Of a stretch of 64,000 nucleotides of DNA, positions 9,947 through 22,288 are shown piece after piece. Source of the stretch: Lathyrus oleraceus (Eukaryota > Streptophyta > Magnoliopsida > Fabales > Fabaceae); contig NC_066580.1 of assembly GCF_024323335.1 (NCBI RefSeq), positions 442,533,851 through 442,597,850 of the forward strand, read 5' to 3'. Position 1 is the stretch's first letter. Every line of letters begins with the position of its first letter. The position numbers and the translations under genes are program-made. Below the pieces are notes generated by a model, which was given only the letters and a program-made list of their open reading frames with translations, searched no databases and was not told the DNA's origin.

Positions 9947-12900
9947 ATTCAAATGCTCCACACTCATCATGCTCAAATTCTTCACAAGTCTCTTGAACAC
10001 ATCACTTGTCACGCCTTTCGTTAACAAGTCCGCGACTTGTTCTTCGCTTCTGCAGTACCCTAAACGCAACTGTCCGGAGCTCACCAATTCTCTCAAATAG
10101 TGGAATCGCATTTCAATATGCTTGCTCCTCCCATGTGCTATGAGATTCTTAGCAAGGTTTATCGCTGAAATGTTGTCCACAAGTAGCAAAACAACCCCAT
10201 TTCTACTGCTGTCCAACTCCTTACATAGATTCACCAGCCACACAGCTTGGCATGCACACATCGACGTTGCTATATACTCGGCCTCGCAAGAAGAGAGGGC
10301 TACAACCGGTTCCTTTTTTGAACACCAAGAGATTGGTGCCTTACCGAACATAAAGAGATACCCCGCCGTAGACTTTCGATCATCCTTATCTCCGCACCAA
10401 TTGGAATCGGTGTATCCGAGTAACTCACAACTTCTGCCCATGTCGCTTGCCGGAAACAAAATTCCACAACCAAGAGTACCTTTCACATATCTAAGGATCC
10501 TCTTAACTGCTGCCAAGTGTGATACCTTCGGCTTCTCCATGAATCTACTCGTAATACCGACACTAAACGCCAAATATGGTCGCGTATTGCACAAGTAACG
10601 CAATGATCCTATCAATCTCCGGTATTGAGTAGGATCCACATCTTGTTCTTCTTCACTCTTGGACAGCTGTAATCGTGTCTCGGCTGGTGTTGTGGCAGTA
10701 TTGCAATGCTCCATATCACACCTCTTCAGAATTTTCATGGCATACCTTCTTTGGTGCATGAGCAGTCCCAATTTTGTCCTTTGGAACTCCATGCCTAAGA
10801 AGTATTTCATGATACCAAGATCACTCATTTCAAATTCCTTCATAAGCTCTCCTTTGAACTTTGAAATGTTCTTTTCACAGTTATCGGTAATCAACAAATC
10901 GTCCACATAAAGATAAAGAATGATTACTCCCTCACTTGCATCCGGTTTCACATAAACTCCATGTTCGGATACGCATTTCTTGAAACCAACATCGCTAAGA
11001 AATCCATCTATGCGTTTGTTCCAAGCTCTTGGAGCTTGTTTCAAACCATAGAGTGCCTTCCTCAACTTATAGACCTTTGCCTCTTGATTTTTGATCACAA
11101 AACCAGGTGGCTGTCTCACATATACCTCCTCATCAAGTGGACCATTCAAAAACGCAGATTTGACGTCCATTTGATACAACGGCCAGCTGTTGTTATTTGT
11201 CATCGCAACAACTAACCGAATGGTTTCATGCCTTGCAACTGGAGCAAACACTTCATCGAAGTTTATCCCTTCCTTTTGCAAAAATCCCTTCGCTACTAAT
11301 CGAGCTTTATGCTTGATTATCTCGCCTTTCGGATTCGCTTTCACTTTGTAGACCCACTTCACACCTATCGCCTTTTTACCTTTCGGTAAATCAACCAACA
11401 TCCAAGTACTGTTCTTCTCAATCGAATTCAGTTCTTCTTTCATCGCACACATCCATTTTGGATCGCTTAATGCCTCCTCCGTATTCACCGAATCGGATTC
11501 GGCCATTAGAGCGAAGTGAATAAGATCACCCTCATTGTTGATCTCGCTATCTCGGAATAATTCACAATCACGGAGTCTTTGAGGCAATCCTCTTTGCCTT
11601 GTTGGTCGTCTACTTGATTCACCTGTTTCGGTTACAAAAGGTTGTTGTACAGTACCTTCAGCAGGCTGAGAATTCAAATTTTCCTGCATGAAATCGATTT
11701 CACCTTGAGGCAAATCGATTTCAACCTCACCAGAACCAGTTCCAGCAGCTCCAGAATGTTGATTTTCCTGCATGAAATCTATTTCATCTTGAGGCAAATC
11801 GATTTCCTGAACTGATATGGCAGATTTTCTGCTGTCAAACTGCCGAAACTCGTCCACGATCACATCTCGACTTATCACAATCTTCTTGTTACTCATATCA
11901 AACAGCTTGTAGCCTCCGGTAGGATGATAACCAACCAGCAACATCATTTCACCCTTGTCATCTAATTTCTTTCGAATCTGACCCGGAATATGTCGAAACG
12001 CTACCGAACCGAAAACACGCAAGTGACTCAAACTTGGCTTGTGTCCACACCATACCTCTTCTGGAGTAACCTTGTCCAGCTTCTTTGTAGGACACCTGTT
12101 TATCAAATAGGCAGCTGTAGAAACAGCTTCTCCCCACAACTCTTTCGGAAGATTTTTCGCTTTCAACATGCTACGCACCATGTTCATAATCGTCCAATTT
12201 TTTCTCTCGGCAACACCATTTTGCTGAGGCGTATAGGGTGGTAAAACCTCACGCACAATACCCTCATCGTCACAATGACTCCCAAATTCCCTCAAAGTAA
12301 ATTCTCCTCCTCCATCGGTTTTGAGAATTTTGAGTTTGTGACTACTTTGTCGCTCAACCATGGATTTAAATCGTTTGAACATATCAAACACCTCATCCTT
12401 CCTCTTGATTAGATAAATCCACATCTTCCTACTGAAATCATCAATAAACGTGACAAAGTATCGGTTACCTCCATACGAATTGACTTGCATCGGCCCACAC
12501 ACGTCCGAATACACCACCTCAAGAAGATGCTTGGTCCTATGACCTGTATCCTTGCTGAAAACACTCTTGTGTTGCTTCCCTTGAACACATTCAACACACA
12601 ACTCAGCTGGAACCACGATTCTTGGCAGCCCGGTCACCATACCATGTCTATGCAACACGTCGAGGTCTCGAAAATTGAGATGACCAAGACGGTAATGCCA
12701 CAACCACTCCTCACGACTTGCCGCTGTAGCTAAACATCGATGCTCCATTACTTTCAATGCTATCTTGAAAGTTCGATTGGCAGCCATCGGTGCTTTAAGT
12801 ACCAAAACTCCCTTTCGATCCAAAACGTGCAATACCTTGTTTTCCATGCGAATAATGTAATGTTTCTCGAGTAGTTGGCCAATGCTCAAGAGATTACATT

Positions 12901-13138
12901 TGATTCCTGGAATGTACAGCACATCCTTGATCAATGAACGACCACCATCTTTCTTCACGATCAAGACATCTCCAACGCCATCGGCGGATAACGTCGTATC
13001 ATCGGCAAATCTCACTTTATTCTTCGTGGCTTGATTGATCTTGACAAACCAATCCTTTCTTCCCGTCATATGAGTCGAACAACCAGAATCCAAGTACCAC
13101 TCATCGCTACTTTGAATTCCATCTCGAACCGTTACCAT
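9944..13138 (-). CDS. Copia-C pol polyprotein, 1064 aa
   Basis: This single open frame would make the enzymes for reverse transcription and integration. It contains a protease active site ([13 protein letters not shown]17), the GAG-pre-integrase region with HYRLGH at 148-153 and the CVEC zinc ligands at 181-184, and an integrase core with D212, D275 and E311 in D-35-E spacing. RT carries [11 protein letters not shown] (D658), ALYGLKQAP and YVDD at 744-747. RNase H has YTDSNW (D911), SSCEAEY and D988. All catalytic residues are present. The linker at 445-487 carries a duplicated block, [14 protein letters not shown], 28 residues apart. The ATG at 13138 is only the first Met after an in-frame TAA; natural translation would come from a gag-pol readthrough or fusion. 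Confidence 0.9.
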   Translation of the reverse strand: MVTVRDGIQSSDEWYLDSGCSTHMTGRKDWFVKINQATKNKVRFADDTTLSADGVGDVLIVKKDGGRSLIKDVLYIPGIKCNLLSIGQLLEKHYIIRMENKVLHVLDRKGVLVLKAPMAANRTFKIALKVMEHRCLATAASREEWLWHYRLGHLNFRDLDVLHRHGMVTGLPRIVVPAELCVECVQGKQHKSVFSKDTGHRTKHLLEVVYSDVCGPMQVNSYGGNRYFVTFIDDFSRKMWIYLIKRKDEVFDMFKRFKSMVERQSSHKLKILKTDGGGEFTLREFGSHCDDEGIVREVLPPYTPQQNGVAERKNWTIMNMVRSMLKAKNLPKELWGEAVSTAAYLINRCPTKKLDKVTPEEVWCGHKPSLSHLRVFGSVAFRHIPGQIRKKLDDKGEMMLLVGYHPTGGYKLFDMSNKKIVISRDVIVDEFRQFDSRKSAISVQEIDLPQDEIDFMQENQHSGAAGTGSGEVEIDLPQGEIDFMQENLNSQPAEGTVQQPFVTETGESSRRPTRQRGLPQRLRDCELFRDSEINNEGDLIHFALMAESDSVNTEEALSDPKWMCAMKEELNSIEKNSTWMLVDLPKGKKAIGVKWVYKVKANPKGEIIKHKARLVAKGFLQKEGINFDEVFAPVARHETIRLVVAMTNNNSWPLYQMDVKSAFLNGPLDEEVYVRQPPGFVIKNQEAKVYKLRKALYGLKQAPRAWNKRIDGFLSDVGFKKCVSEHGVYVKPDASEGVIILYLYVDDLLITDNCEKNISKFKGELMKEFEMSDLGIMKYFLGMEFQRTKLGLLMHQRRYAMKILKRCDMEHCNTATTPAETRLQLSKSEEEQDVDPTQYRRLIGSLRYLCNTRPYLAFSVGITSRFMEKPKVSHLAAVKRILRYVKGTLGCGILFPASDMGRSCELLGYTDSNWCGDKDDRKSTAGYLFMFGKAPISWCSKKEPVVALSSCEAEYIATSMCACQAVWLVNLCKELDSSRNGVVLLLVDNISAINLAKNLIAHGRSKHIEMRFHYLRELVSSGQLRLGYCRSEEQVADLLTKGVTSDVFKRLVKNLSMMSVEHLN

Positions 13139-13201
13139 TGCGTTTTTCTCCGAACGCGTTTCTGCAGAATTGTCTGCACTGTTGCCATTGCTGTCCAGCC
13201 C

Positions 13202-14044
13202 TTATCTCATGCCATAATTCTCTTCCGTGATCATCACAAGAAGCGTATTATCATCATTCGCTTCTTCCCTAGCAAACTTCGCCTCATCCGCGCGATTTTC
13301 TCTTCGTTTCGCGTGGCAATACTTTGCGAAATGCCCAAGCTTTTGACAATTGTAACACTTTACGTTACTTTTGTCGAATGGCTTGTGGGTTCCTTGATCA
13401 CCCTCCTTGGAGCTTCCCTCACCTTTTTTCCCCTTTGAATTTTGTGAATCTCTACCACCAAAATTCTGGAAATTGGACTTCCCTCTCGGATGCCCTTTCC
13501 TCTCCGATCGTTTACTCTTCTCATGAAGTCGCGCTTGCAATGCTATTTTCGACTTTGCTTTATCGTTTCCCCTCTCATCCATTTGTTGTTCATGAGCTTT
13601 GAAGCTCCTCCTTCGACAACGACGATAAATCCTTCGATTCTTCAAGCGCAACGACAATGTTGTCGAATCTTGGCGTTAAAGAACACAAGATCTTCGACAC
13701 AACATTCTGCTCTACCGTAGTTTTCCCGCACGACTTGATTTGATTCACCACACGCGTAATACGCGTCACATAATCATTTATCGACTCCTTGTCCTCCATT
13801 TGCATTAACTCGAACTGTCGCTTGTGAGTTTGTAACCTCACCACTTTGGCTTTGGCAGCTCCTGCACAAGCCTTCTCAAGAATCTCCCACGCTTGCTTTG
13901 CGGAATCGCAATCGCCTACTTTTTCAAAGTTGTCACCATCGACATAAGAATGGATCAAGAACAACGCTTTGTAATCCTTCTTCTTCTCTTCTTCGAGTCA
14001 AGGATTGGAAGATTGGTAGGTATTTTATCGTTTGAAACGGACAT
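13202..14044 (-). pseudogene. Copia-C gag, internally deleted and frameshifted
   Basis: A plausible gag start is the ATG at 14044-14042 (MSVSNDKIPTNLPILDS). After about 18 codons the frame jumps into sequence equivalent to KKKDYKALFLIHSYVDGDNF. By comparison with Copia-G gag, roughly 60-70 codons of the N-terminal capsid region are missing. The UBN2 part (LQTHKRQFELMQMEDKESI) is open in 13964-13590. A frameshift near 13600 then moves to the 13657-13202 frame, which carries the zinc knuckle CYNCQKLGHFAKYC. A TAA near 13202 separates gag from pol. Deletion plus frameshift make this gag non-functional. Confidence 0.85.
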
Positions 14045-14070
14045 GATTGCAGCGGAATTGGATCAGAACC

Positions 14071-14088
14071 AAAGCTCTTGATGCCAAA
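14071..14088 (-). other. Copia-C primer-binding site
   Basis: Immediately inside the 5' LTR the minus strand reads TTTGGCATCAAGAGC, a variant of the initiator-Met-tRNA complement TGGTATCAGAGC. Confidence 0.7.
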
Positions 14089-14400
14089 TGTTGGAACAAA
14101 ACCAGAAATGAAGTGGTGAAAAACAGTGTGTTTGGGAAAGATGAAGATGATAATGTGAATAGAGAGATAGAGAAATAAATATTGAGAGAATTGAATCATA
14201 TGGCATTAACCTTTCAACTATAACATACAATGTCTATTTATTGGGTACAAATTGGAACCACAAACAGGCCCAAGAATAACAGAAAAAAACAGAATTGCAA
14301 AAACAGCTTATTTCCAAAACAACTTATCCAATAAGTTGTTTTCACTGCAGTGCTTTTTAAAGCTTCTATCAAGCATTTGAATTATTAAGGAGTTCCAATA
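14089..14400 (-). repeat. Copia-C 5' LTR
   Basis: 312 bp, direct repeat of 9619-9936, with small indels such as a shortened GA-rich tract at about 14160-14180. It is followed by the target duplication AGTTA. Confidence 0.92.
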
Positions 14401-14405
14401 AGTTA

Positions 14406-14890
14406 ATGGATAAAACAACTAAGAGATACGGTCATACAAACCAGCACGACCTGACCATGTTTCAATCAATGTCCGTGTTGTTATGCGAAGCACAACAAAA
14501 CACTGCAATTCTGAATTACAAATAAGGCAAAAAAAACTAAAAAAATTGACATTAAATCACATATATTATTAATTATAATAATAAATAATTTAATTATTAT
14601 AAACTATCAAACATTGTTACAACAAATGTAACAATGTAAACTTACGATACTCATGTTATTCGTCACGGTCTTAAAAAATATGTTACCTTGCAACATGTGT
14701 TATCACATGAAACTGATTTCTAAGCATACTGGTTCATGTACATTTACGATTTCGTTTGACAAAATATTTTAACGGCAACATGAACCTTACACAAAATATG
14801 AAGATCAAAAGGGATTCCAATTTTGGAATCCTAATATGTAAAAAATCTCAAATTCAAATTGAACCGGATATAGGTGGCTCTAATACCACT
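14406..14890 (-). mobile_element. Copia-D leader and PBS downstream of an LTR (tandem arrangement)
   Basis: The sequence matches 27107-27626 almost end to end (GTTGTTATG.GAA.CACAACAAAACACTGCAATTC, CACATGAAACTGATTTCTAAG). At 14876-14890 the minus strand reads AGTGGTATTAGAGCC, a primer-binding site abutting the LTR at 14891. On the minus strand this LTR therefore both ends one element body (16602-20796) and begins another. Confidence 0.75.
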
Positions 14891-16601
14891 TGTTGGATCT
14901 ATTCATAATCTTATGATTTCTACTCAGATAGAAATCAAGAATATAACTCTAAATTAATCACTATGAGTCGATAATCCATAAACTCATATCCCTTAAACCA
15001 ATACCAGAATTCAATTAGAGAATGAAAGCGGATACTTACATACAGGGACGGAGGTATGTATAGTGATATAGGGGCATGTGCCCCCACTATTTTTTTTTAA
15101 AACTATTTAAATACAATCATACTGTATTTATTTAAAAGAATATAATCCTTCAATTAATTAAGAGATATTTTTGCAATTAGAAATTACATATAAACACATG
15201 TTATATATATACAATAGTAATATTATTACAATAAAAACAAATGAAACAATTTTTTTCAATTAGGATTCCAAAATTAGGATTTCTATTTGAGATTTTTTAT
15301 CTTAACAATTAAGTTATATATATATAATCCATCAATTAATTGAAAGAATATTATTACTATAGATATATTATTTGAATAATTGTTTAGGCCGTTCAAAATT
15401 ATTGTGAACTTTTTTATTTTAAAATCAATTTTAAAACCAAAATATATTCAACTAAAATATAATCAAACTAATTTTATGCTTTATTTAAAAAAATCATTAA
15501 AATTAATAAAAAAAATTGTTTCATTTGTTTTTATCTTAACTATAACTTATATGTATAAACACATCAAAAAATATTACAGACAATTACTCGTATTATGATT
15601 AATTAATTATATATATAAGAATCAGATAGGCCGACTTACAAGAATCTATAGCATGACCAATTTAAGTCTGACCAAATCTCGTCTATTTAATAAAAAATTA
15701 GACTTAGACTTTTTTAAAAGCATATTTAGTTAAATGGGTTATGAATAAGCTATTAAAAACGCATATGACGTCTTATAGATTCGTCTATATATGCATAATT
15801 ATAATAAAATAGGTTAAATAGTATATAAAAGACCTTGTGGTCTATGAAAAAAAAGAGTAAAATTGACTATTTAAAAGTTTTATTGTGAAATAGACTTTTA
15901 AATAAATTCTAAGATCATGCCAAACTTTTGAAAATGTTAAGTCAAATATAAAAAAACTTATAATAAGTCACATGTCAGATTCAAACCTTAAAAATTTATG
16001 TAGTCTAAGCTCAAGTTTACCAAGGTCCCCGACCTACCCTATTCCCACTTTTATTAAATTAGATAGATACATAAATAATTTTGTTGATAATTAAATTGAA
16101 AAATTATTAAATATCTTCTAAAGATAAATCTCACATATATATTCTTTTGAAAAATATTATTCTACAAATTAATGAATTAATATTATGCCCCACAATTTAA
16201 AAAAATTGGCTCCGTCCCTGCTTACATGTGTTTGTCACTAGGATTCCCTCAAGTTCTCAGGTATGTGATCTTCCATTTTGTAGAGTTTTTTAGGATTCCT
16301 TAAATATCTTCGGATGGGGATGAAGAGGGAAATATGATAAACCATGTTTTTCTATTACTCTATAAATGGGGACCATAACCCATATAAATAACCGTAGGGT
16401 TATTTCTTAGTTTTCAATATTCTAATTTGACCCCTCAGTAAATTATATATCAACTTATGGCATCTACACAATAACCTTACATTTCATGACATTTAGGCTT
16501 TAGCCACAAACCTAGTATTAATTAGACTCCTTTAAGTCTTAACTAATTAAACAATGGCTTTAAAACCTTAAATGTTACATTTGTGACCCAAAATTTTAAC
16601 A
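14891..16601 (-). repeat. Copia-D LTR interrupted by a hAT element
   Basis: In plus orientation the LTR begins TGTTGGATCTATTCATAATC and ends AAAATTTTAACA, followed by the polypurine complement ATCTCCCACTGG. Without the hAT insertion (15043-16220) and its 8-bp duplication it is about 525 bp, matching the LTRs at 27627-28133 (507 bp) and 42490-43012 (523 bp). A TATA-like CATATAAATAA lies near 16380. Confidence 0.85.
15043..16220. mobile_element. Non-autonomous hAT transposon, 1178 bp
   Basis: It has perfect 11-bp terminal inverted repeats, CAGGGACGGAG at 15043 and CTCCGTCCCTG ending at 16220. Subterminal TGTGCCCCC and TGCCCCACA also mirror each other. Flanking 8-bp duplications are CTTACATA (15035-15042) and CTTACATG (16221-16228), one mismatch. 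The interior is AT-rich with no transposase frame, so it would need a transposase in trans. An inner block at about 15628-16045 (TAGGCCGACTTAC... to CCCGACCTACCC) may be another nested MITE. Confidence 0.88.
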
Positions 16602-19600
16602 ATCTCCCACTGGTCACATATGTAACTTTACATACGTGTTAGACTTTGTAAGCTCAAAATTTTACCATTATACACTTCAAACATATCCAAATTATCCCGT
16701 CCATTAGTCATGTCAGTATACAAAACCAAAATGGTTTTCGTTATATCAATAATAACTAAACCCATCAATTATCACTAATACTGATATAATTAAATGACAT
16801 AGATTTATCATGAATTATGTAGCATGAAAATGACATGAATTTGATTTGTTCATGTCAATTTTCAATTGGTCATACTTTACTTTAGTGAGATCATTTAATG
16901 ACGTTATTGTACAAAAAGCAACTAACTGAATATTAAACTTTATTAATCGGGAAAAAAATCCAAAACAAGAGTATGCATACATAGTACCAAACATAAAGCA
17001 CAAAATTTATAAATGACTAACTCCCATTAAACCAACGATTCCTCAAACCATAAAAGACCCATGTGAGCAGTGTGCCCATAAAAGACTTTGGGTGAAAGAC
17101 GTTTTGTAAGAGGATCTGCTATCATGAATTCGTCCCTAAATGTTCTATAGAAATTTGTCTATTTGTTACCATTTCCTTAATAACTAGGAACTTGATGTCA
17201 ATATGTTTTGACTTGATCGAGCTCCTATTATTATTGGAATATAGGACAACTAATTTATTATCACATTATAACTTAAGTGGTCTTTTAATTCCTTCCGCAA
17301 TTTGCAGTCCAATGACAAATTTCCTTAACCAAATCACATGGTTAGATGCCTCAAAGCATGTTATAGATTTTGATGCCATGGTGGATGAAGTATTGAGTGT
17401 TTTCTTAGCACTGCACCAAGAAACTGTACCATCACCCAGCATGTAGATATAGTCCTAAGTGAATCTTTTGCTATCTTAGCATCCAACAAAATCAGAGTCA
17501 CAATATCCAATGATCTCCAACTAGTCTAACCTCCTATATGTGAGCATATATTCTTTTGTTCTCTTTAAATACCTAATGACCCTTTTGGTTGCTTTCCAAT
17601 GATTCATTTCTGGATTTCTCAAATATCTTTCAAACATCCTAACTATGAACATAATATCCGTCCACATACAGACTTAGGCATACATCAGACTCCCTGCAGA
17701 TGACGCATAAGGAATCTTTTGTATTTCTTTAATTTCTAAGTTTCCTTTTGGGCACTGACTGAGACTAAATTAGTCTCCATTAGAAATTGGAGTCCCCTAG
17801 TTTACATTCCTATATGTCAAATATTTTAAGTACCTTTTCGACATAACTCCTTTGTAACAATCCTAGAATACCCCGAGATCAGTCTCGGTGTATCTGAATT
17901 CTAATACAAAGGAGGCGTTACTAAGATATTTCATTTCAAATTTTCTTGATATAAATTTCTTGGTTTCGTGTATCATGCCTATATCATTAGCGACAAGCAG
18001 TATGTCATCAACATACAAGATCAAGAATATGTATTTTTCCCACTGAAGTTTTGATACATAAAATCCTCAACAACATTCACCTCAAAACCAAAAGAGAGAA
18101 TTATTTCATGATACTTGTGGTACCAATGACGAGACACTTGCTTTAGTCCATAAATAGATTTTGTCAAATTTCAAACCATATTCTCTAAGTCTCTTGACAC
18201 AAAGTTTTCTAGTTATACCATATAGACTGCTTCATCAATGTTGCCATTGAGAAAATTTGTCTTGACATCCATTTGATAGAATTCTAAATCATAATATGCA
18301 ACAAGAGCCATGATTGTCGTAAAAGAGTCTTTAAATGAAACCAAAGAGAATTTCTCTTTAAATTTAATTCCTTCCTTTTAGGTATAGCCCTTAGCCATAA
18401 GATGAGCCTTATACCTCTCCATATTACCGTTAGAGTCCCTCTTTGTCTTAAAAATCTATTTTCAACCAAAGAGTTTCACACCTTATGTTAACGCTAAAAG
18501 TTCCCAAACCTTATTGTCTTTCATGGGCTTATACTCCTATTTCATTGCTTCAATCCACTTTTCCGAATTAGAACCATGCATGGCTTGGTGGAAGTTGATT
18601 GGATCAACTTCCATCATACCATTATTTTCCTCATGTTCTTGGAGAAAGACTATATAACCATCCATAATATCATTTCTCCTTTCTCTAGTGGATCTCCGTA
18701 AAGGTATTGGTTCTTGTAACACTTGTTCTTGAGGATCTTGAATTTGTTCTTCATGAATTACCAAAGCATCTTGAGTAGGAGGAAATCCAACAATGTCTCA
18801 TGGAGGTTCCATACTTGCTTGAACAAAAGCATCTGTATGAATCAATTCTAGAATTATTACTAATTATTCCTCTAAAACATGGAATCTAACCTTATTCTTC
18901 TCCCCAAACTCAATATCCTTACAGAATATGGTTGTTCCCATCTCAAAATTTGAGTTTAATTTGGGATCATAACATTTGTAGCCCATGAATGTTTCATAAT
19001 TAATAAAGTAGTTGCTCAATGTTTCGGAGTCCAATTTCTTTTAATTTGGCCTATAAGACCTTGCCTCGGCTAGACATCCCCATACATGAAAATGACCAAA
19101 ACTATGCTTTCACCCAGTCCAAAGCTCATAAGGTGTTTTGGCAACTGTCTTGGTTGGTACTCTATTTAGAATGTAAGATTGATTCTTTAGTTTCTCTTCC
19201 CAGAGTGACTCTGGCAAGGTAGAATGACAAATCATACTCCTTACTATATCTTTAAGACTTCAATTTTGTCTTTCATTTACACCATTCATGCTAGGTGACC
19301 CTGCCATGGTGTACGGTGGGACAATTTTACGTTCCTCTAGGTATTTGGCAAAAGGCCCTGGACGCTGTTCACCTGAACCATCATACCTTCCGTAATATTC
19401 ACCACTATCAGATTTGACACTCTTAATTCTTTTGTTGAGTTGATTCTCAACTTCAGCCTTAAATTATTTGAACACATCCAATAATTGAGACTTTTCATGT
19501 ATAAGAAATATGTATGTATATCTAGAATAATTGTTTATGAGTGATATAAAATATTATTGACCATTCCATGAAGGTGTAGGAAATGGTCCACAAATGTCTA

Positions 19601-20796
19601 TATGTATCAATTCTAAGATATTTGTAGCTATATATGCACCAAATTTCTTTGTTTTTCTCTGTTTACTTTTAACACATTTAACACAAACATCAAAGTTTGT
19701 GAAGTCAATGGAATACAAAATTCCATCCAACACTAGTCGCTCAACTTTATTTTTAGAGAAGTGACCTAGGCGTTTGTGCCATAATGATCCTGAATTATTA
19801 TTATCAATTTTACGCTTAGTACCACGTAATTCTACATTCAAGGATTCTTCATAGGTAGCTAATGTGTCAAGCAAATATAGATTATCATGACACATAAGTG
19901 AACTAGTTCTAACAATATATGAATTGAATGACAACTTGAAATTATTGTTTCCAAATGAACATAAATAACCTGATTTGTCAAAATAAAAAATTGAAAATAA
20001 TTTTCGTCTAAATGACGGAACCATAAAAGTGTATTTCAGATCCAAATAAAATCCAATACACATTAATAAAATCTAAAATTCCATGCAGCTTCCAAATCCA
20101 CCGACTTGTCATCTCTAACATATATGTATCTTTCAACATCATTTTTCTTTTGGTAGTTCAGGCAACCCTTTATTGAAGCACTGATGTTAGTAGTTGCACT
20201 AAAGTCTAGCCACCACGTGTTTCTAGGTATTGAAGCTAAATTGATCTCAGAATAGACCAAAGCATTTTCAGCTTCATTCTTGGGCTCATTAGTTTTCTTT
20301 ATTTTTCCCTTGTCCTTAGAGGTGCTAATAACATGAGTACTTTTTGTCTTATCTTGCTTCAACCTTTCCTCTTCTTGAACACAAAATGAAGTGAGCTCAT
20401 TAAGAAACCATTTCTCCTTTTGATAGTTATAATATATTTTAAACTGATTGAATTGTGAAGGAAGAGAAAGTAATACTAAATGAATGAGCAAGTTTTTCGA
20501 CTCTTCAAACTTTAGCGCCTTAAGTTTTGACATAATGTTTTACATGCCCATTATGTATTCTCCTATATTTCTTTTTCCTTGATATTTCATGGAAATCAAG
20601 TTCTAAAGAAGAGTACTTATTTCCGCCTTATCGTCTTCTGCAAAGCGCTTTTCAATTTCAGTAAGGAAAACATTGACATTTGTTATCTCTTTCGAGATAG
20701 TACCTCTAAAGACCTCAGGAATTGTGCGCTTAAGGATCATGAGACTCATGTGATTGGAGTAATCTCACTTCTCATAATCTTTCCTTTGTTCATAGG
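16602..20796 (-). pseudogene. Copia-D gag-pol remnant (left part)
   Basis: Read right to left: the UBN2-type gag (20533-20063, LPSQFNQFKIYYN), then a protease region WWLDFSATTNIS in which the catalytic DSG has become DFS. GAG-pre-integrase (LWHKRLGHFSKNKVE) and integrase (LIHIDICGPF) follow in 20063-19554, then the linker PLRRSTRERRND in 18764-18537. RT has an intact YVDD encoded near 18005-18035, and RNase H pieces lie at about 17560-17150. The polypurine tract CCAGTGGGAGAT precedes the LTR at 16601. There are numerous stops and frameshifts. Its gag start lies beyond the LTR-E insertion at 20797. Confidence 0.85.
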
Positions 20797-21386
20797 TGTT
20801 GTACCCCAAAATTTTCCCTCCCCTTTTCTTCACATCTTCATCTAACCATTTGACTAGGATTCATTTGCATGCATTAATAACTCATGCATAGGCACTATTC
20901 ATTAACATGGATTCCAAGTGTTTGGGTTGCAGGGCTTTGGTTGTTCGAACAATAACTGGAAATGCTTGGTTTGGACTTGCCCCGAAACATCGAGGCCTCC
21001 AAAACCCTAATCTCAAGTGATCTCAGTGTGTCACACTCAACATCCGGTACTTGGTCTGTCCATTTTGTCCCGTTTGGTGCTCGAGTCTTTTGGTCATAAC
21101 CCAAGTCCTTAGTCTCATAACTTCCATCCACCTTCATTCATTCATTCGACCACCTTCATGCCATTATTGCTTGGTCCATAGGGTCACGTTCCCCGTTTCC
21201 ATGTATCGGTTATAGATATTGAATTTGGGTTCATGGTCATGTTCATATATTGAGTCAAGTCATTCTCATTCAATTGGCCAATTCCATTCTTTTTTATCCC
21301 TAAAACATTCATTACATACAAAAAAGGGTGCAAAAAAGGTATTGCATTGGAAAAAAAAACTCATTTTTGGAGGTTTTTAACCCTGT

Positions 21387-21731
21387 GAGTTGACTCATGA
21401 CTCAGTGCAAAACCCATGGGTCCGAACAGGTCGACCCACCGGTCGACTCAATTCTGGAAAATTTGAGTGAGTCGACTCACTCGCTCTTCACGTCGACTCA
21501 TTCACCTTTTGTCTTTGAACCTTGTTCCCTCGGGTCCGAACAGATCGACTCCCAGGTCGACTCAATTCTGGGAATTCCTGATTGAATCCACTCACCCATC
21601 CCTTGTGTCGACTCATTTCCAATTTTCCTTTCAATCATTTCGTCATGGATCCGGAAAGGTCGACTCCCAGGTCGACTCAACACTGGGAAAATCACTATTT
21701 GAGTCGACTCATTCCCTGTTTGAGTCGACTC
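21387..21731. repeat. GTCGACTC-rich repeat block in LTR-E
   Basis: About a dozen TCGACTC cores occur here, including perfect GAGTCGACTC palindromes at 21469, 21701 and 21722. A larger unit of about 115 bp (GGTCCGAACAGGTCGAC..., GGTCGACTCAATTCTGG) is repeated about three times from 21418, 21533 and 21645. Confidence 0.85.
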
Positions 21732-22281
21732 ATAGCTTGTTTTGCGGGATTTTTGCACTACTAATGTGAGAAGGGAACTTTTTGGTTGAAGCATGATCCT
21801 TCATCATGGAAGCTTTCAATCCAAGACCAATGTACACTTGCATGAACACCAGGAAAGTCGTGATCATTCACAACACTCCAAGGTTCATTACTTCATCAAG
21901 TTTCAACCACATGTATTATGAACACAATAATTCAACATCAAACCAACTGCAGCAAATTCACAAACACTTGAAAATGCACAAACACAACAAAGCCAAAATC
22001 ACATAACACAACACAACCACTGTTAACCTACAGTTGTAAGTCATGATAGTTATATCTTGTGCCTTAGCCAACATCAAAGTTAATCTCATTCAAACTGTCA
22101 CCTGCACTAGCCAGTCATAAAACATCACTTGAGCACACTTCCACTAAATTAACCAATTAACTAACTTCCAACTCAGTGAGTTAACTACTTAAACTCACTG
22201 AGTTCATCCCAACTAACTACAAACCTCATTTAACTAACTCCAAGCCTAACTCCAAGCCTCATTAATCCCAAGCCTAATCCC

Positions 22282-22288
22282 TATAAAT
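22282..22288 (+). promoter_or_regulatory. Candidate LTR-E TATA box
   Basis: TATAAAT in CCCTATAAATTCTCATC, the best TATA in the LTR. It would place U3 upstream and a long R-U5 downstream. Confidence 0.4.

Larger units (their letters stand above)
9619..14400 (-). mobile_element. Copia-C: nearly complete LTR retrotransposon
   Basis: The element is flanked by direct LTRs (9619-9936 and 14089-14400) and a perfect 5-bp target duplication AGTTA (9614-9618 and 14401-14405). It is minus-strand, ordered 5' LTR, PBS, gag, protease-integrase-RT-RNase H, PPT, 3' LTR. It inserted into the leader of a Copia-D copy. The pol frame is open over its full length, but gag has an internal deletion, a frameshift and one in-frame stop before pol. 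The copy is defective, though it could still encode pol enzymes. Confidence 0.93.

Noticed and set aside
10122..10598. 158-codon plus-strand frame
   Set aside because: It is antisense to the well-supported Copia-C pol and has no motif. The same holds for the other plus frames in 10.6-13.7 kb.
21397..21794. Overlapping frames rich in ST/HS repeats on both strands
   Set aside because: They are produced by the GTCGACTC repeat block in LTR-E, not a repeat protein.
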